From NCBI RefSeq assembly GCF_039634785.1, contig NZ_JBBIAB010000005.1, positions 248,001 through 312,000 on the forward strand: 64,000 nucleotides of DNA, given 5' to 3'. Below are positions 11,575 through 22,407 of this stretch, one piece after another (position 1 is the stretch's first letter; each line of letters opens with the position of its first letter). A program made the position numbers and the translations under genes. Source of the DNA: Tistrella mobilis (lineage in GTDB: Bacteria; Pseudomonadota; Alphaproteobacteria; Tistrellales; Tistrellaceae). Under the pieces are notes generated by a model. The model did not search any database, was not told the origin of the DNA, and worked only from the letters and a program-made list of their open reading frames with translations.

Positions 11575-12942
11575 TTGTCCGACGATAAGATCATCATCCG
11601 GCCCGACGGCGATCTGCCGGCCCGGGCCCTGGTTCTGCAGCCCGACGTCAAGGAGCAGCGGCGCGGTGCGCCGGCCCCGGTCGAGGACGATCCCGAAGCG
11701 GTGCGCAGCACCCGCGCGCGGCTGGACGAGGGGGTGGCGCTGACCGGCGCCCTCGGCCTCGACGTCGCCGAGGGGCTGGTTGTGCCGGTTGCGCGCATGC
11801 GGCCGTCCACCCTGCTGGGGTCGGGCAAGGTCGACGAGATCAAGGCGAAGCTCGAAGCCGCACCGGTCGATCTGGTGGTGATGAACCGGCCGCTGACGCC
11901 CATCCAGCAGCGCAACCTGGAGAAGGCCTGGAACGTCAAGGTCATCGACCGGATCTGGCTGATTCTGGAGATTTTCGCCGACCGCGCCCGCACCCGGGAA
12001 GGGCGGTTGCAGGTCGAACTCGCCCGGCTCGGCTATCAGCGCAGCCGTCTGGTCCGCAGTTGGACCCATCTGGAGCGCCAGCGCGGCGGCCGCGGCTTCC
12101 TGGCTGGCCCCGGCGAAACCCAGATCGAGACCGACCGCCGGATCATCGACGACAAGATGGCCAGGCTGAAGCTTCAGCTTGCCGAGGTCGTCCGTACCCG
12201 GGAGCTGCACCGCAAGAAGCGCCGTGAAGTTCCCTATCCGGTGGTGGCGCTGGTCGGCTACACCAATGCCGGCAAGTCGACGCTGTTCAATCGGGTCACC
12301 GGCGCTTCGGTGATGGCCAAGGATATGTTGTTCGCCACGCTGGACCCGACCATGCGTGCGCTCGACCTGCCCTCGGGCCGGCGGGTGATCCTGTCCGATA
12401 CCGTGGGCTTCGTCTCCGAACTGCCGACCGGCCTCATCGCCGCCTTCCGGGCGACGCTTGAAGAGGTGCGCGAGGCGGCGCTGATCATCCATGTCCGCGA
12501 CATCGCGGACCCCGATACCGGCGCCCAGCGGCGCGACGTGCTCCATGTGCTGGGTGAGCTGGGCATGGGCCATCGCCTGGCCGACGACGTGCTCGAATTC
12601 CGCAACAAGCTCGACATGCTGGAAGGCGAGGCGCGGGAGCGGGTGCTGAACGAGGCGGCGCGCGCTGAAGATGCGGTTGCGGGTTCAGCCCTCTCCGGCG
12701 AAGGGCTCGACCGGTTGTTCGCCGCGATCGATGCCCGGCTCGCGATCGGGGACGAGCTTGCCCATTTCGACGTGCCGCATGCCGACGGCCAGGCCCTGGC
12801 CTGGCTCTATGCCCATGGCGAGATCGCCGAGCGCGAGGATGACGAGGCTGCGGCCCATGTGGCCGTCCGCCTGAAACCCCAGGATCTGAGCCGGTTCCAG
12901 GCCCGCTGGCCGCATCTCTCGGCGCCTGTGTCGCCGACGTGA
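11575..12942 (+). CDS. hflX: ribosome-associated GTPase HflX
   Basis: GTPase that splits or rescues stalled 70S ribosomes. 455 aa. The N-terminal HflX domain contains VPVARMRPSTLLGSGKVDEI and the Gly-rich loop RGGRGFLAGPGETQIETDRR. The G domain has G1 GYTNAGKST (about 228-236), G3 DTVGFVSELP and a degenerate NKLD-type G4 (RNKLDML). The start is the rare TTG at 11575, preceded by AAGGAG 4 bp upstream. No in-frame ATG is near the conserved N-terminus, so the TTG seems real. Confidence 0.94.
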   Translation: MSDDKIIIRPDGDLPARALVLQPDVKEQRRGAPAPVEDDPEAVRSTRARLDEGVALTGALGLDVAEGLVVPVARMRPSTLLGSGKVDEIKAKLEAAPVDLVVMNRPLTPIQQRNLEKAWNVKVIDRIWLILEIFADRARTREGRLQVELARLGYQRSRLVRSWTHLERQRGGRGFLAGPGETQIETDRRIIDDKMARLKLQLAEVVRTRELHRKKRREVPYPVVALVGYTNAGKSTLFNRVTGASVMAKDMLFATLDPTMRALDLPSGRRVILSDTVGFVSELPTGLIAAFRATLEEVREAALIIHVRDIADPDTGAQRRDVLHVLGELGMGHRLADDVLEFRNKLDMLEGEARERVLNEAARAEDAVAGSALSGEGLDRLFAAIDARLAIGDELAHFDVPHADGQALAWLYAHGEIAEREDDEAAAHVAVRLKPQDLSRFQARWPHLSAPVSPT

Positions 12943-12961
12943 TTTTTTTGGGCCCGGAGCC

Positions 12962-12967
12962 CTTGAA
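12962..12967 (+). promoter_or_regulatory. possible heat-shock -35 element of groESL
   Basis: CTTGAA lies 7 bp before the CIRCE element and matches the -35 consensus of RpoH-type promoters in alphaproteobacteria. A convincing -10 at 17-18 bp spacing is not obvious (ACCTGA region), so this is tentative. Confidence 0.35.
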
Positions 12968-12974
12968 CGATTTG

Positions 12975-13001
12975 CTAGCACTCTTACCTGAGGAGTGCTA
13001 A
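12975..13001 (+). promoter_or_regulatory. CIRCE operator (HrcA binding site)
   Basis: CTAGCACTC-N9-GAGTGCTAA, a near-perfect match to the CIRCE inverted repeat (TTAGCACTC-N9-GAGTGCTAA) with a single change in the first base. It lies 85 bp upstream of groES, where the HrcA repressor binds in other alphaproteobacteria. hrcA itself is not in the window. Confidence 0.95.
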
Positions 13002-13085
13002 ACAGCCCGTGCAGGTCCGGCCCATCCGGGAGAGCCTGAACGGGCCGGGCACATCCTCAGAAATCGCTCAGACTGGAGAGTACTC

Positions 13086-13376
13086 ATGGCGATTCGTCCG
13101 CTGCATGATCGCGTCGTTGTGCGCCCGATCGAGCAGGAGCAGAAGACGGCCGGCGGCATCATCATCCCCGACACCGCCAAGGAGAAGCCGCAGCAGGGCG
13201 AAGTCATTGCGGTCGGCAATGGCGTCCGCGGCGAGGACGGCAAGGTTGTGGCGCTCGACGTGAAGGTCGGCGACCGCGTCCTCTACGGCAAGTGGTCGGG
13301 CACCGAGGTGAAGGTCGACGGCCAGGACGTTCTGATCCTGAAGGAGCAGGACATCTTTGGCGTGATCGAGGGCTGA
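13086..13376 (+). CDS. groES: co-chaperonin GroES
   Basis: Heptameric 10-kDa cap of the GroEL folding chamber. 96 aa, family-typical length. Motifs: [14 protein letters not shown], the mobile loop [19 protein letters not shown], and [26 protein letters not shown] precedes the ATG. It is under CIRCE control and followed after 118 bp by groEL. Confidence 0.98.
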   Translation: MAIRPLHDRVVVRPIEQEQKTAGGIIIPDTAKEKPQQGEVIAVGNGVRGEDGKVVALDVKVGDRVLYGKWSGTEVKVDGQDVLILKEQDIFGVIEG

Positions 13377-13485
13377 TCCCCTTCATCCCGCATCCGGTTC
13401 CGCTTTCGCCGGACCAAATTTCGTGACCAGGGACCGGGATGGCCGCCAGGCGGGTCCCATCCCCTGACCACATCAGAGCTTTTGA

Positions 13486-15141
<1,656 letters not shown>

Positions 15142-15196
15142 TCCGGCCGATACCAGCCGACCCGATCTTCGGATCGACGGTCTATGTATCGATGGA

Positions 15197-15240
15197 GGCC
15201 GCAGTCCCGGAAACGGGGCTGCGGCCTTCTTCTTTTTCTG
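15197..15240 (+). terminator. rho-independent terminator of groESL
   Basis: GC-rich stem GGCCGCAGTCCCG paired with CGGGGCTGCGGCC (one G-U pair) around an AAA-containing loop. It is directly followed by TTCTTCTTTTTC. Confidence 0.9.
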
Positions 15241-15280
15241 ACAAAGAGTTACCGACGGATCTTCCGGAATTCCGGAAAGA

Positions 15281-15315
15281 AAAAAGCCCGCCCCGGTGCG
15301 ACCGGGGCGGGCTTT
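15281..15315 (-). terminator. rho-independent terminator of the SDR gene
   Basis: Perfect stem GCCCGCCCCGGT/ACCGGGGCGGGC around GCG. Read on the minus strand it is followed by TTTTTTC, ideal for the SDR/mazG transcript that ends just to the right. On the plus strand it has only TTTC, so it may act weakly in both directions. Confidence 0.88.
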
Positions 15316-15338
15316 CTGATGATGGGCTGGGTCCGGCT

Positions 15339-16097
15339 TCAGCCGCGCTTCACCGCGAAGGCGTTGAAGGCCTGCATGACCGGCATCAGCTCCAGCACGT
15401 TGATGTTGAGGTGCCGGGGGGTCTTGCTGACCCAGTGGATGACATTGGCGATGTCATCGGCGCTCATCGGCGTCATGCCTTCATAGACCTTCGCGGCCCG
15501 TTCCTTGTCGCCGCCGAAGCGCACCGTGCTGAACTCGGTATCCGCCATGCCCGGCTCGATGCTGGTGACGCGGACATTGGCCCCCAGCAGGTCGGCCCGC
15601 AGATTCAGCGAGAACTGGTGCACGAAAGCCTTGGTGCCGCCATAGACATTGCCGCCCGGATAGGGGTAGGTGCCGGCAACCGAGCCCAGATTGATGATAT
15701 GACCGCGATCGCGGGCGACCATGCCCGGCAGCATCGCGCGGGTCATATAGGTCACACCCTTGATGTTGGTGTCGATCATGGTGTCCCAGTCGTCGAGATC
15801 GGCGCTGGGGGCGGGGTTGAGGCCCAGGGCGAGGCCGGCATTGTTGATCAGCACGTCGACGGCGTCGAACGGGGCGGGCAGGGCGGCCATCGCCTCTTCC
15901 ACGGCCTTGCGGTCGCGCACGTCGAGGGTGACCACATGCACCTCGCCGTCGAGTTCGGCCTTCAGCGCCTCCAGACGCTCGGTACGGCGCCCGACCAGCA
16001 CCAGACGGTCGCCGGAGGCGGCATAGGCGCGGGCGAGGGCGGCGCCGAAACCGGCGGTCGCGCCGGTGATGAGGACGGTCAGGCGGTCGGACATCAC
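15339..16097 (-). CDS. SDR-family NAD(P)-dependent oxidoreductase (YdfG-like)
   Basis: 252 aa classical short-chain dehydrogenase. Cofactor motif LITGATAGFGAALA at the N-terminus with RR following strand beta-2 (VGRRTERL), which suggests NADP preference. NNAGLALG, then the catalytic Ser in LGSVAGTYPYPGG and YGGTK (YxxxK). GNVYGGTKAFVHQFSLNLR and EPGMADTEFS resemble YdfG-type 3-hydroxy acid/L-allo-threonine dehydrogenases; the exact substrate is not provable. It overlaps the mazG stop by 4 bp, so it is translated from the mazG transcript. Confidence 0.88.
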   Translation of the reverse strand: MMSDRLTVLITGATAGFGAALARAYAASGDRLVLVGRRTERLEALKAELDGEVHVVTLDVRDRKAVEEAMAALPAPFDAVDVLINNAGLALGLNPAPSADLDDWDTMIDTNIKGVTYMTRAMLPGMVARDRGHIINLGSVAGTYPYPGGNVYGGTKAFVHQFSLNLRADLLGANVRVTSIEPGMADTEFSTVRFGGDKERAAKVYEGMTPMSADDIANVIHWVSKTPRHLNINVLELMPVMQAFNAFAVKRG

Positions 16098-17002
16098 GTC
16101 GTCTCCTTGTCTGGTCCGGGGAGGTCTTCAGGTATGCGAGCGGCTTCGGCCTCGGAAGCCTTCACCGCTTGCCAGAGCGCTTCCAGCCGGTCGGCATCGA
16201 TCGGCCCGCCACCTTCTTCAGCTGTGAGCCGGGCTTCAAGGGCGCGAAACCGCCGCTCGAACTTGGCATCGGCCCGCCGCAGGGCATCTTCGGGATCGAG
16301 ATGAAGCTTGCGGGCAAGCTGGGCAACGCTGAACAGCAGGTCGCCCACCTCTTCGCGCACGGCGTCGTGATGGCCGGCGTCCATCGCCTCACGCAGCTCC
16401 GTCGTCTCTTCGGCGACCTTGTCGAGCACGCCCCGGGCATCCGGCCAGTCGAAGCCGATCCGGGCAGCGCGCTTGCCGAGCTTTGCGGCGCGCATCAGCG
16501 CCGGCATCGCCCGGCCGACATCATCCAGCAGGCTTGGGGCGGTTGCCGGGGCGGCATCGGCGCGGGCGGCCTTGGCGGCGCGTTCTTCCGCCTTGATATC
16601 CTCCCAGCGCCGGCGCACGGCATCCTGGTCGGCGCCGCCATCCTCCGCAAAGACATGAGGATGCCGGCGGATCATCTTGGTGACGATCGCCTCCACCACA
16701 TCAGGGAAGGCGAAGGCACCGGCCTCTTCGGCCATGCGGGCATGGAAGACCACCTGGAGCAGCAGATCGCCCAACTCGTCGACCAGATCGGCCATGGAGC
16801 CGCGATCGATGGCGTCCGCAACCTCGTAGGCTTCCTCGATCGTATAGGGTGCAATGGTCGAGAAATCCTGGGCGACGTCCCAGGGGCAGCCGCTCTCGGG
16901 GTCGCGCAGCCGCGCCATCACCCGCAGCAGGGCCCGGATGTCGCGGCGGTCCGCGGCTGCGTCGTCGGGCAGGGCGGGGCGGGCAGGGGCGGCGTCCGTC
17001 AT
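16094..17002 (-). CDS. mazG: nucleoside triphosphate pyrophosphohydrolase MazG
   Basis: Housekeeping all-alpha NTP pyrophosphatase that cleans abnormal NTPs. 302 aa. Two MazG domains: the N-terminal one has GCPWDVAQDFSTIAPY and EEAYEVADAI with VDELGDLLLQV (metal-binding acidic residues) and KMIRRHPHVF. The C-terminal repeat has EETTELREAMD and REEVGDLLFSVAQLAR. Start ATG at 17002. First gene of a two-gene unit with the SDR. Confidence 0.95.
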   Translation of the reverse strand: MTDAAPARPALPDDAAADRRDIRALLRVMARLRDPESGCPWDVAQDFSTIAPYTIEEAYEVADAIDRGSMADLVDELGDLLLQVVFHARMAEEAGAFAFPDVVEAIVTKMIRRHPHVFAEDGGADQDAVRRRWEDIKAEERAAKAARADAAPATAPSLLDDVGRAMPALMRAAKLGKRAARIGFDWPDARGVLDKVAEETTELREAMDAGHHDAVREEVGDLLFSVAQLARKLHLDPEDALRRADAKFERRFRALEARLTAEEGGGPIDADRLEALWQAVKASEAEAARIPEDLPGPDKETT

Positions 17003-17143
17003 CGGGCGGCTTCCATCTGGATGGAGAGGGGCGGCTTCGGCCGTGTCGGGCCCCTTTCATACCGCCGCCGCCGCCCCGGGTCCATGATGAACCACCGCAG
17101 GTCCATTTGGTGGATTTCCGCACGGCACAGGCCGTCCGGCGGG

Positions 17144-18166
17144 TCAGGCGGCCTGCGCCGCTTCGGTCTTCAGCTCCGAGACGATCGAGAACGACCGCCG
17201 ACGCAGATTCTGGTCGTAGATCGCCGCATTGATCATCACCTCATTGGCACCGGTCAGCCCGATCAAGCGTTCCAGCCCCTTGCGGACGGTCTCGCGGCCA
17301 CCGATGATCGAGGCGCCGAGGAAGTCTTCCACGGCCCGGGCTTCGTGCACCGACCAGAGCGCGTCCATGTCGTCCACCGGCGGTGCCAGCGGCTGCATGT
17401 CGTTGCGGATCAGGTTCAGCACGTGCTGCTTTGCCGAGGTCGAGAGATAGTCGGCCTCCTCGTCGGTCTCGGCGGCAATCACGTTGGTGCCGATCATCGC
17501 ATAGGGGGCCTGCAGCGTCTCCGACGGCTCGAAGGCCCGGCGATAGATCGCCAGTGCCTCCAGCATGTAGCGCGGTGCAAACTGGCCTGCGAAGGCGAAA
17601 GGCAGGCCCAGCTTGCCGGCAAGGCGCGCGCTGAAATCACTGGAGCCGAGCAGCCAGATCGGTACCTCCAGGCCTTCGCCCGGAATCGCCCGCACCCGGC
17701 GTGGCGACGAGGATTCCGGCTTGGCCAGGAAGCCGCGCAGCTCCATCAGCAGGGCAGGGAAGTCTTCGGGGCGGCCGGTCAGGTCGCGGCGCAGCGCCCG
17801 TGCGGTCAAGCCGTCGGTTCCGGGCGCCCGTCCGAGGCCCAGATCGATGCGGCCCGGATACAGGCTCTCCAGCGTTCCGAACTGTTCGGCGACGATCAAG
17901 GGGGCGTGATTGGGCAGCATGATGCCGCCGGATCCGACGCGAATCCGGCGCGTGCCTCCGGCAATATGGCCGATGAGGATGGCGGTGGCCGAACTGGCGA
18001 CGCCGGGAATGTTGTGATGCTCCGCCAGCCAGTAGCGGGTGTAGCCCAACTCGTCGACATGGCGCGCCAGAGCGAGGCTGTCGGCATAGCTTTGGGCAAT
18101 CGGATGGCCGGCCCTGATCGGCGACAGGTCCAGCACGGAGATCCGGGTTTGGGCAAGAAGGCTCAT
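17144..18166 (-). CDS. luciferase-like monooxygenase (MsnO8-type LLM flavin oxidoreductase)
   Basis: 340 aa F420/FMN-dependent luciferase-fold protein. Typical run: [59 protein letters not shown] (family signature, only quoted in part), [21 protein letters not shown], then [13 protein letters not shown]. These match the MsnO8 group of putative alkanal-monooxygenase-like proteins. Substrate unknown. The frame is open further upstream, but homology starts at the ATG at 18166. It is monocistronic with an AT-rich divergent promoter region in front. Confidence 0.88.
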   Translation of the reverse strand: MSLLAQTRISVLDLSPIRAGHPIAQSYADSLALARHVDELGYTRYWLAEHHNIPGVASSATAILIGHIAGGTRRIRVGSGGIMLPNHAPLIVAEQFGTLESLYPGRIDLGLGRAPGTDGLTARALRRDLTGRPEDFPALLMELRGFLAKPESSSPRRVRAIPGEGLEVPIWLLGSSDFSARLAGKLGLPFAFAGQFAPRYMLEALAIYRRAFEPSETLQAPYAMIGTNVIAAETDEEADYLSTSAKQHVLNLIRNDMQPLAPPVDDMDALWSVHEARAVEDFLGASIIGGRETVRKGLERLIGLTGANEVMINAAIYDQNLRRRSFSIVSELKTEAAQAA

Positions 18167-18199
18167 GGAATGCGGGCTCCCGGTCGGGTTCGGGTGGTC

Positions 18200-18216
18200 C
18201 GGTCTATATAAGACCG
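18200..18216. promoter_or_regulatory. inverted repeat in the promoter region of the LLM gene
   Basis: CGGTCT-ATATA-AGACCG, perfect 6-bp arms around an AT-only centre, 34 bp upstream of the LLM start. The TATATA centre could be a -10 box overlapped by an operator. No regulator can be assigned. Confidence 0.4.
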
Positions 18217-18432
18217 ATTCGGTCGGGATTGCACCTGTCGCGTTGCATGATCGCGCCCTTCCAGGCATTCTTGATAATCGCATAAGCAACATTATGGAAA
18301 ATAAGACCTGGATTATGGGGAGTGTTGTCATGGCTGGCATATGGCTTGATGACCGGTGCCCGGTCTTGATGCATTCTGCCGCGCCACACTGCCAGCCAGA
18401 CCCGAGGGTCGGTAAGCCATAAGGGATCGACA

Positions 18433-19212
18433 TTGACCGACCTCCGACATGGGACAGCGATCCCCAACTGGTATCGCGCCGAGGATCATTTCTTCACGGC
18501 CATCAGCGCCCAAAATGAAGGCTTCGGGCGAGGTGTCCGGGCCTATGTCACCGGCGTGGAAACGGCTGCCCTGAACCTGCTGTCCCTGCATCTGCCGGCC
18601 GAAGCGCCGGACGCCGCGGCTGATCGTGGGGTTGCCTTCATGACCGGCGCCGGCCTGCCCTTCTCGCTCGCTTTGCCCGAAGACCGGGTGTCGGCATACG
18701 AAGCCTGGGCCGCCGGCTACGGACTGACGCCGTCCGGGATTACGACCGCGATGACGATCGATCCGGCGAAGCGGCAGCCCCGGCCGGGTGCCGTCGGCAC
18801 CGACCTTGTGGTCCGGGCCATCGATGACCTTGAGGTCTGGAGCCGCCCCTTGGCCGAAGCTTTCGGCGGCGGACCCCAGATTTCGCGGCAGTATAGCGAT
18901 CGCCACCATGCAGCCAGGCATGCTGGACATCGTCTGGTGCATCTGACCGGCTTCGTAGAGGACGAGCCGGTCTGCTCGGTGACCCTGTCCATGGCGGGCC
19001 GGATTGCGCGCCTCGACGATGTCGGCACGCTGCCGGCCCGTCAGGGGCGCGGCTATGGCAGCCGGCTGGTCGCTCACGCCCTGCAGCTGGCAGAGATGCG
19101 GGGTGCCCTCGCCTGCTGTCTGGAGGCATCCGTCGACGGCACGGCGCTCTATACCCATGCCGGCTTCGTCGAGCTGTTCCGCATCATGATCTTTGCTCGC
19201 GACGAGGCCTGA
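18433..19212 (+). CDS. GNAT-family N-acetyltransferase
   Basis: 259 aa. The C-terminal half carries a GNAT fold: [22 protein letters not shown] then [16 protein letters not shown] (acetyl-CoA pyrophosphate loop), ending with [11 protein letters not shown]. The N-terminal half (about 1-115) shows no recognised domain. The start is TTG at 18433 with AAGGGA 7 bp upstream. Acceptor substrate unknown. The stop codon lies inside a 17-bp inverted repeat. Upstream 18217-18432 is AT-richer than the surroundings and probably holds its promoter. Confidence 0.8.
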   Translation: MTDLRHGTAIPNWYRAEDHFFTAISAQNEGFGRGVRAYVTGVETAALNLLSLHLPAEAPDAAADRGVAFMTGAGLPFSLALPEDRVSAYEAWAAGYGLTPSGITTAMTIDPAKRQPRPGAVGTDLVVRAIDDLEVWSRPLAEAFGGGPQISRQYSDRHHAARHAGHRLVHLTGFVEDEPVCSVTLSMAGRIARLDDVGTLPARQGRGYGSRLVAHALQLAEMRGALACCLEASVDGTALYTHAGFVELFRIMIFARDEA

Positions 19213-19253
19213 GCCGAAAATACGTAACCCGGCAAGTTTTCGGCTCAGGCCTC
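19204..19253. repeat. perfect 17-bp inverted repeat over the GNAT stop codon
   Basis: The arms GAGGCCTGAGCCGAAAA (19204-19220) and its exact complement (19237-19253) flank a 16-nt loop. In RNA this is a long hairpin with A-U pairs next to the loop. There is no T-tract after it, so it is not a canonical terminator. It may stabilise the mRNA 3' end or end transcription from either side. Confidence 0.7.
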
Positions 19254-19266
19254 AAGGGCCTCGGCC

Positions 19267-19306
19267 GACAAAAAAATGCCGGGAAACGGCAAACCGTTTC
19301 CCGGCC
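19267..19306 (-). terminator. rho-independent terminator, minus strand
   Basis: GCCGGGAAACGG/CCGTTTCCCGGC stem with a CAAA loop. Read on the minus strand it is followed by a run of seven or more T. It would end the transcript of the DUF2076 gene, whose stop is 220 bp upstream of it. The 19307-19527 stretch between them has no convincing gene on either strand. Confidence 0.85.
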
Positions 19307-19527
19307 AAGTCACTTCCGCATCGGCGACCGATCCGGGGGCAACCGGATCGGTTGGGCAAGGCTTCCGGCCGTCAGGGCGGACGGGTCGGAAGCGGACCGG
19401 CACGAGACGTGGGCAGGGTCGAAATGGCCGTGCCGGTCGGTGTCAGCGAAGCGCCAGGGGTCTCGAGGACGACTTCGCCGAACGTCGGACCATCGGGCTG
19501 AACATGGGCAGCCAGCCCGATGGAAAA

Positions 19528-20130
19528 TCAGAACAATTCCTCGTCACCGCCGAAGAAGTCGCCACCCTCGTCGGCCATCATGTCGGCCGCGGGATCAAGC
19601 TCTTCGGGCATGGCTTCGGTTGCGGCCGCCATGGCTTCATCGGGTGCGAGCATGCCGGCGATCATGTTGCCGAGCACCACGCCGCCCGCGACACCCATGG
19701 CGGTCTGGGCGGCACCCGCCAGGAACCCGCCGCCGGAACGCTGAGGCTGCGCCCCCCAGGGGGCCCCGCCCGGCTGCTGACCGTATCCCGGCTGCTGCTG
19801 GCCATAGCCCTGCTGAGCATATGCCTGCCGGGGCTGCGGCTGCGGACTCTGGCGGCTGCCGCCGCCGAACAGGCCGGAGAGGAAGCCACCGCCCGAGGCG
19901 GGGCGGCTGGCGAGCTGCTGCTCCAGCTCCTGGATACGGGCCTGCGCCGCGTTCAGCGCATGCTCCTGGATGACGATGGTCTGCGCCATGTAGTAGGGCG
20001 AGCCGGGCTGCGCGTCGACGCGCTGACGGATGAACTGCTCTGCCTCGGCATCGCGCGCACCGGCGCTGCGTTCGACCTGGCCGAGCTTGGCAAAGAGGTC
20101 GTCGATGGCTTTGCGGTCCTGGGCGTCCAT
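19528..20130 (-). CDS. DUF2076 domain-containing protein
   Basis: 200 aa, function unknown. N-terminus MDAQDRKAIDDLFAKL followed by a coiled-coil-prone stretch (AQARIQELEQQL) is typical of DUF2076. The middle is rich in Gly/Gln/Tyr/Pro (QQGYGQQQPGYGQQ), then a Gly/Ala hydrophobic segment (AMGVAGGVVLGNMIAGML) that may insert in the membrane, and an acidic Gly/Phe tail (GGDFFGGDEELF). The ATG at 20130 is chosen because domain homology starts there. Terminated by the hairpin at 19267-19306. Confidence 0.85.
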   Translation of the reverse strand: MDAQDRKAIDDLFAKLGQVERSAGARDAEAEQFIRQRVDAQPGSPYYMAQTIVIQEHALNAAQARIQELEQQLASRPASGGGFLSGLFGGGSRQSPQPQPRQAYAQQGYGQQQPGYGQQPGGAPWGAQPQRSGGGFLAGAAQTAMGVAGGVVLGNMIAGMLAPDEAMAAATEAMPEELDPAADMMADEGGDFFGGDEELF

Positions 20131-20278
20131 GACGTGATCTGTTCCCGTGATGACGGATGACGTGTGATGATAGTCGCAGCCTGGCGGACTTCGCGCGGGA
20201 CGCGAGGTGCTGGCGGCACCCCTGCCCTCCGGCACCGGGCGGAGGCCTTGAAGCCCCCTGCCCCGGCACCGGCGGCCG

Positions 20279-20995
20279 TCACTCCTCGCGCTGACCGGTC
20301 AGGCTCAGCAGCAGCTGGAAGAGGTTGACGAAGTTCAGGTAGAGCGAGAACGCGCCGAACACCGCCAGCTTCTGGCTCGATTCATGGTCCCAGTTCTCGG
20401 AGTACTGCTCCTTGATCGACTGGGTGTCCCAGGCGGTCAGGCCGACGAAGACCAGAACGCCTGCCACCGAGACCACGAACTGGAGCATCGACGAGCCGAT
20501 GAAGATGTTCACCAGGCTGGCGATGATCACGCCGATCAGGCCCATGACCAGGAACGAGCCGAACTTCGACAGGTCCCGCTTGGTGGTGTAGCCGTAAAGG
20601 CTGGTGGCGCCGAACATGGCGGCCGTGATGAAGAAGGTCCGGGCGATGCTGGCGCCGGTGAACACCAGGAAGATCGACGACAGCGACAGGCCCATGACCG
20701 CACAGAAGGCCCAAAAGGCGGTCTGTGCTCCGGCAGCCGACATCTTGTGGATGCGGAACGAGAACACGAGCACGAAGGCGAGCGGCGCCAGCATCACCAC
20801 CCATTTGAGCGGCGTGCTGAAGATCGGCACATAAAGTGCGGGCGTGGTGCCCACCACGAATGCGACGATGCCGGTGAGGACGAGCCCCAGGGCCATGTAG
20901 TTGTAGACCCGGAGCATGTGCCGCCGGAGGCCTTCGTCAAACGCGGCGCCCGTCTGGGCGTATGCCGCTTCGCGGGCGAAGGGTGGCAGGTTCAT
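20279..20995 (-). CDS. Bax inhibitor-1/YccA family membrane protein
   Basis: 238 aa with about seven hydrophobic helices, e.g. VYNYMALGLVLTGIVAFVVG near the N-terminus, then MLAPLAFVLVF, FFITAAMFGATSLYGY and the C-terminal LYLNFVNLFQLLLSL. This is the UPF0005/TMBIM fold; the conserved acidic pair and the FGAFSLYLNFVN end are present. Bacterial members are thought to be pH-sensitive calcium-leak channels or FtsH modulators. Start ATG at 20995 with AGGGGA 9 bp upstream. Confidence 0.92.
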   Translation of the reverse strand: MNLPPFAREAAYAQTGAAFDEGLRRHMLRVYNYMALGLVLTGIVAFVVGTTPALYVPIFSTPLKWVVMLAPLAFVLVFSFRIHKMSAAGAQTAFWAFCAVMGLSLSSIFLVFTGASIARTFFITAAMFGATSLYGYTTKRDLSKFGSFLVMGLIGVIIASLVNIFIGSSMLQFVVSVAGVLVFVGLTAWDTQSIKEQYSENWDHESSQKLAVFGAFSLYLNFVNLFQLLLSLTGQREE

Positions 20996-21086
20996 CTGGT
21001 GTGGTCCCCTTTGGGGGCCCGTTCCGGGCGGCATTGCCGCCGGGGGCCCTCGTCAACTCATTGCCGTTGCGTTTGCGTTCGATCGT

Positions 21087-21857
21087 TCAGTAGAGGCTGC
21101 GGGCCAGGCGATCCGCGGCTTTGCCGAGATCGCGCGGGTCCGTGACAGAGGCGGTCAGGACATAGGCCTGATCGCCGATCTGCCAGAAGGCGGCCGCCTC
21201 GTCTTCCGCCTTCACTTCCTGCGGCCAGGAGACGTCGAACTCGTCGACCCTGACCGCGAAGAGCGACATCCGTCCGAGTTTCCGGTCCTCGATCGTCATC
21301 TCGACACTCGGGCCGTCATTGGACGGAAAAACCTGGACATCGATCACGCGCCAGTCTTCCGGCAGAACCGGCAGGGAAATGCGCGTGGCCTGGCGGATTT
21401 CCTGGGCGTCGAAGGCCGCTGCCGTCGGCGCGGACACCATGCCGTGACGAAGCATCGCCACCCGATGCGCCATCAGCGCCTCGTCTACGAAGCCCGGCGG
21501 CGTGGGGGCCGCCTCGCTGGTCGAGATGCCACCGAACTGAGCATGGGCCGCCCAGCCGATCGACAGCAGGGCAACCACCGCTGCCGCCCGCTGCATCCGA
21601 CGCATCACGCCGGTAAAGGCCAGACCGCGTTCCACACGCCGCGCCGCATCGATCAGCCGCGGCGACGGGCGGCCCTGGGCGCCACCGAAGGCGATCCGGA
21701 GCGCATCGCGGGTGCGCAGATCGGCCATCACCTGCGCCGCCACATCGGGATGGCGGGACAGGTAATCCTCAACTTCCATCCGCCGCGCAATGTCGAGCTG
21801 TCCGTCGACATAGGCATGCAGATCGAAGTCGGGCAGGCGCTCAGTCGGTGCCGTCAT
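21087..21857 (-). CDS. anti-sigma factor (ECF partner), membrane-bound
   Basis: 256 aa. The N-terminal part (DFDLHAYVDGQLDIARRMEVEDYLSRHPD, quoted only as DLHAYVDGQLD) is a zinc-less anti-sigma head. A single membrane helix near residue 90 (AAAVVALLSIGWAAHAQ) leads to a periplasmic C-terminal domain ending in a possible sensor region. Its start overlaps the end of the sigma-factor gene by 17 bp, the classic arrangement of an ECF sigma factor and its anti-sigma. Signal sensed unknown. Confidence 0.85.
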   Translation of the reverse strand: MTAPTERLPDFDLHAYVDGQLDIARRMEVEDYLSRHPDVAAQVMADLRTRDALRIAFGGAQGRPSPRLIDAARRVERGLAFTGVMRRMQRAAAVVALLSIGWAAHAQFGGISTSEAAPTPPGFVDEALMAHRVAMLRHGMVSAPTAAAFDAQEIRQATRISLPVLPEDWRVIDVQVFPSNDGPSVEMTIEDRKLGRMSLFAVRVDEFDVSWPQEVKAEDEAAAFWQIGDQAYVLTASVTDPRDLGKAADRLARSLY

Positions 21858-22401
21858 CCGACCCTCCAACGATTCGAAGCTTCGGCGGGGAACCGGCGGT
21901 CCGCGCCGCTGCGGGCCCGGCCTCGTCGAGCGCCCGAAGGGCAGCCCGCGCGCGGCCGATCCGCGACATCAATGTTCCCACCGGCACGTCGAGCGCTGCC
22001 GCCGCTTCCTGGTAGGACAACCCTTCGATCGCCACCAGGTGCAGCGCTTCGCGCTGCTCGTCGGGGAGCTGCAGGAATGCCCGCCGCACCTCGTCGAGCC
22101 GGACCGCGTCGTCCTGGGCCGGTTCCGCATGCAGCGGTTCCAGCTCGGCCGAGCGTTCCTCGCGGGTCTGACGCGCCAGCCGCGCGCGCCGGGCGGAGAC
22201 GAAGGTGTTGTGCACGATCGCCAGCAGCCAGCCCTTCAGATTGCCGCCGCTGCGAAAGCTGCCCCGCTTTTCATAGGCGCGGACCAGCGCGTCGTGCACG
22301 AGATCCTCGGCATCCGCCTCGTCGCGGGTCAGCACCCGGGCATAACGCCGAAGCGCCCCCAGTTCCCCAACCACATCGAAGCCATTGCGTGTCGTGCTCA
22401 T
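21841..22401 (-). CDS. ECF-type RNA polymerase sigma factor
   Basis: 186 aa sigma-70 family, extracytoplasmic function group. Region 2 is seen in YARVLTRDEADAEDLVHDALVRAY and NLKGWLLAIVHN. Region 4 is LPDEQREALHLVAIEGLSYQEAA with GTLMSRIGRARAAL. There is no region 1 or 3. The unusual C-terminal tail is about 20 residues (RTAGSPPKLRIVGGSDDGTD). Co-transcribed with its membrane anti-sigma downstream. A possible self-regulated promoter lies immediately upstream. Confidence 0.92.
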   Translation of the reverse strand: MSTTRNGFDVVGELGALRRYARVLTRDEADAEDLVHDALVRAYEKRGSFRSGGNLKGWLLAIVHNTFVSARRARLARQTREERSAELEPLHAEPAQDDAVRLDEVRRAFLQLPDEQREALHLVAIEGLSYQEAAAALDVPVGTLMSRIGRARAALRALDEAGPAAARTAGSPPKLRIVGGSDDGTD

Positions 22402-22407
22402 ATCCCG

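Noticed and set aside
18167-18433. Extension of the luciferase-like gene to 18433
   Set aside because: Family homology begins at 18166, and the extension overlaps AT-rich promoter-like DNA with an inverted repeat.
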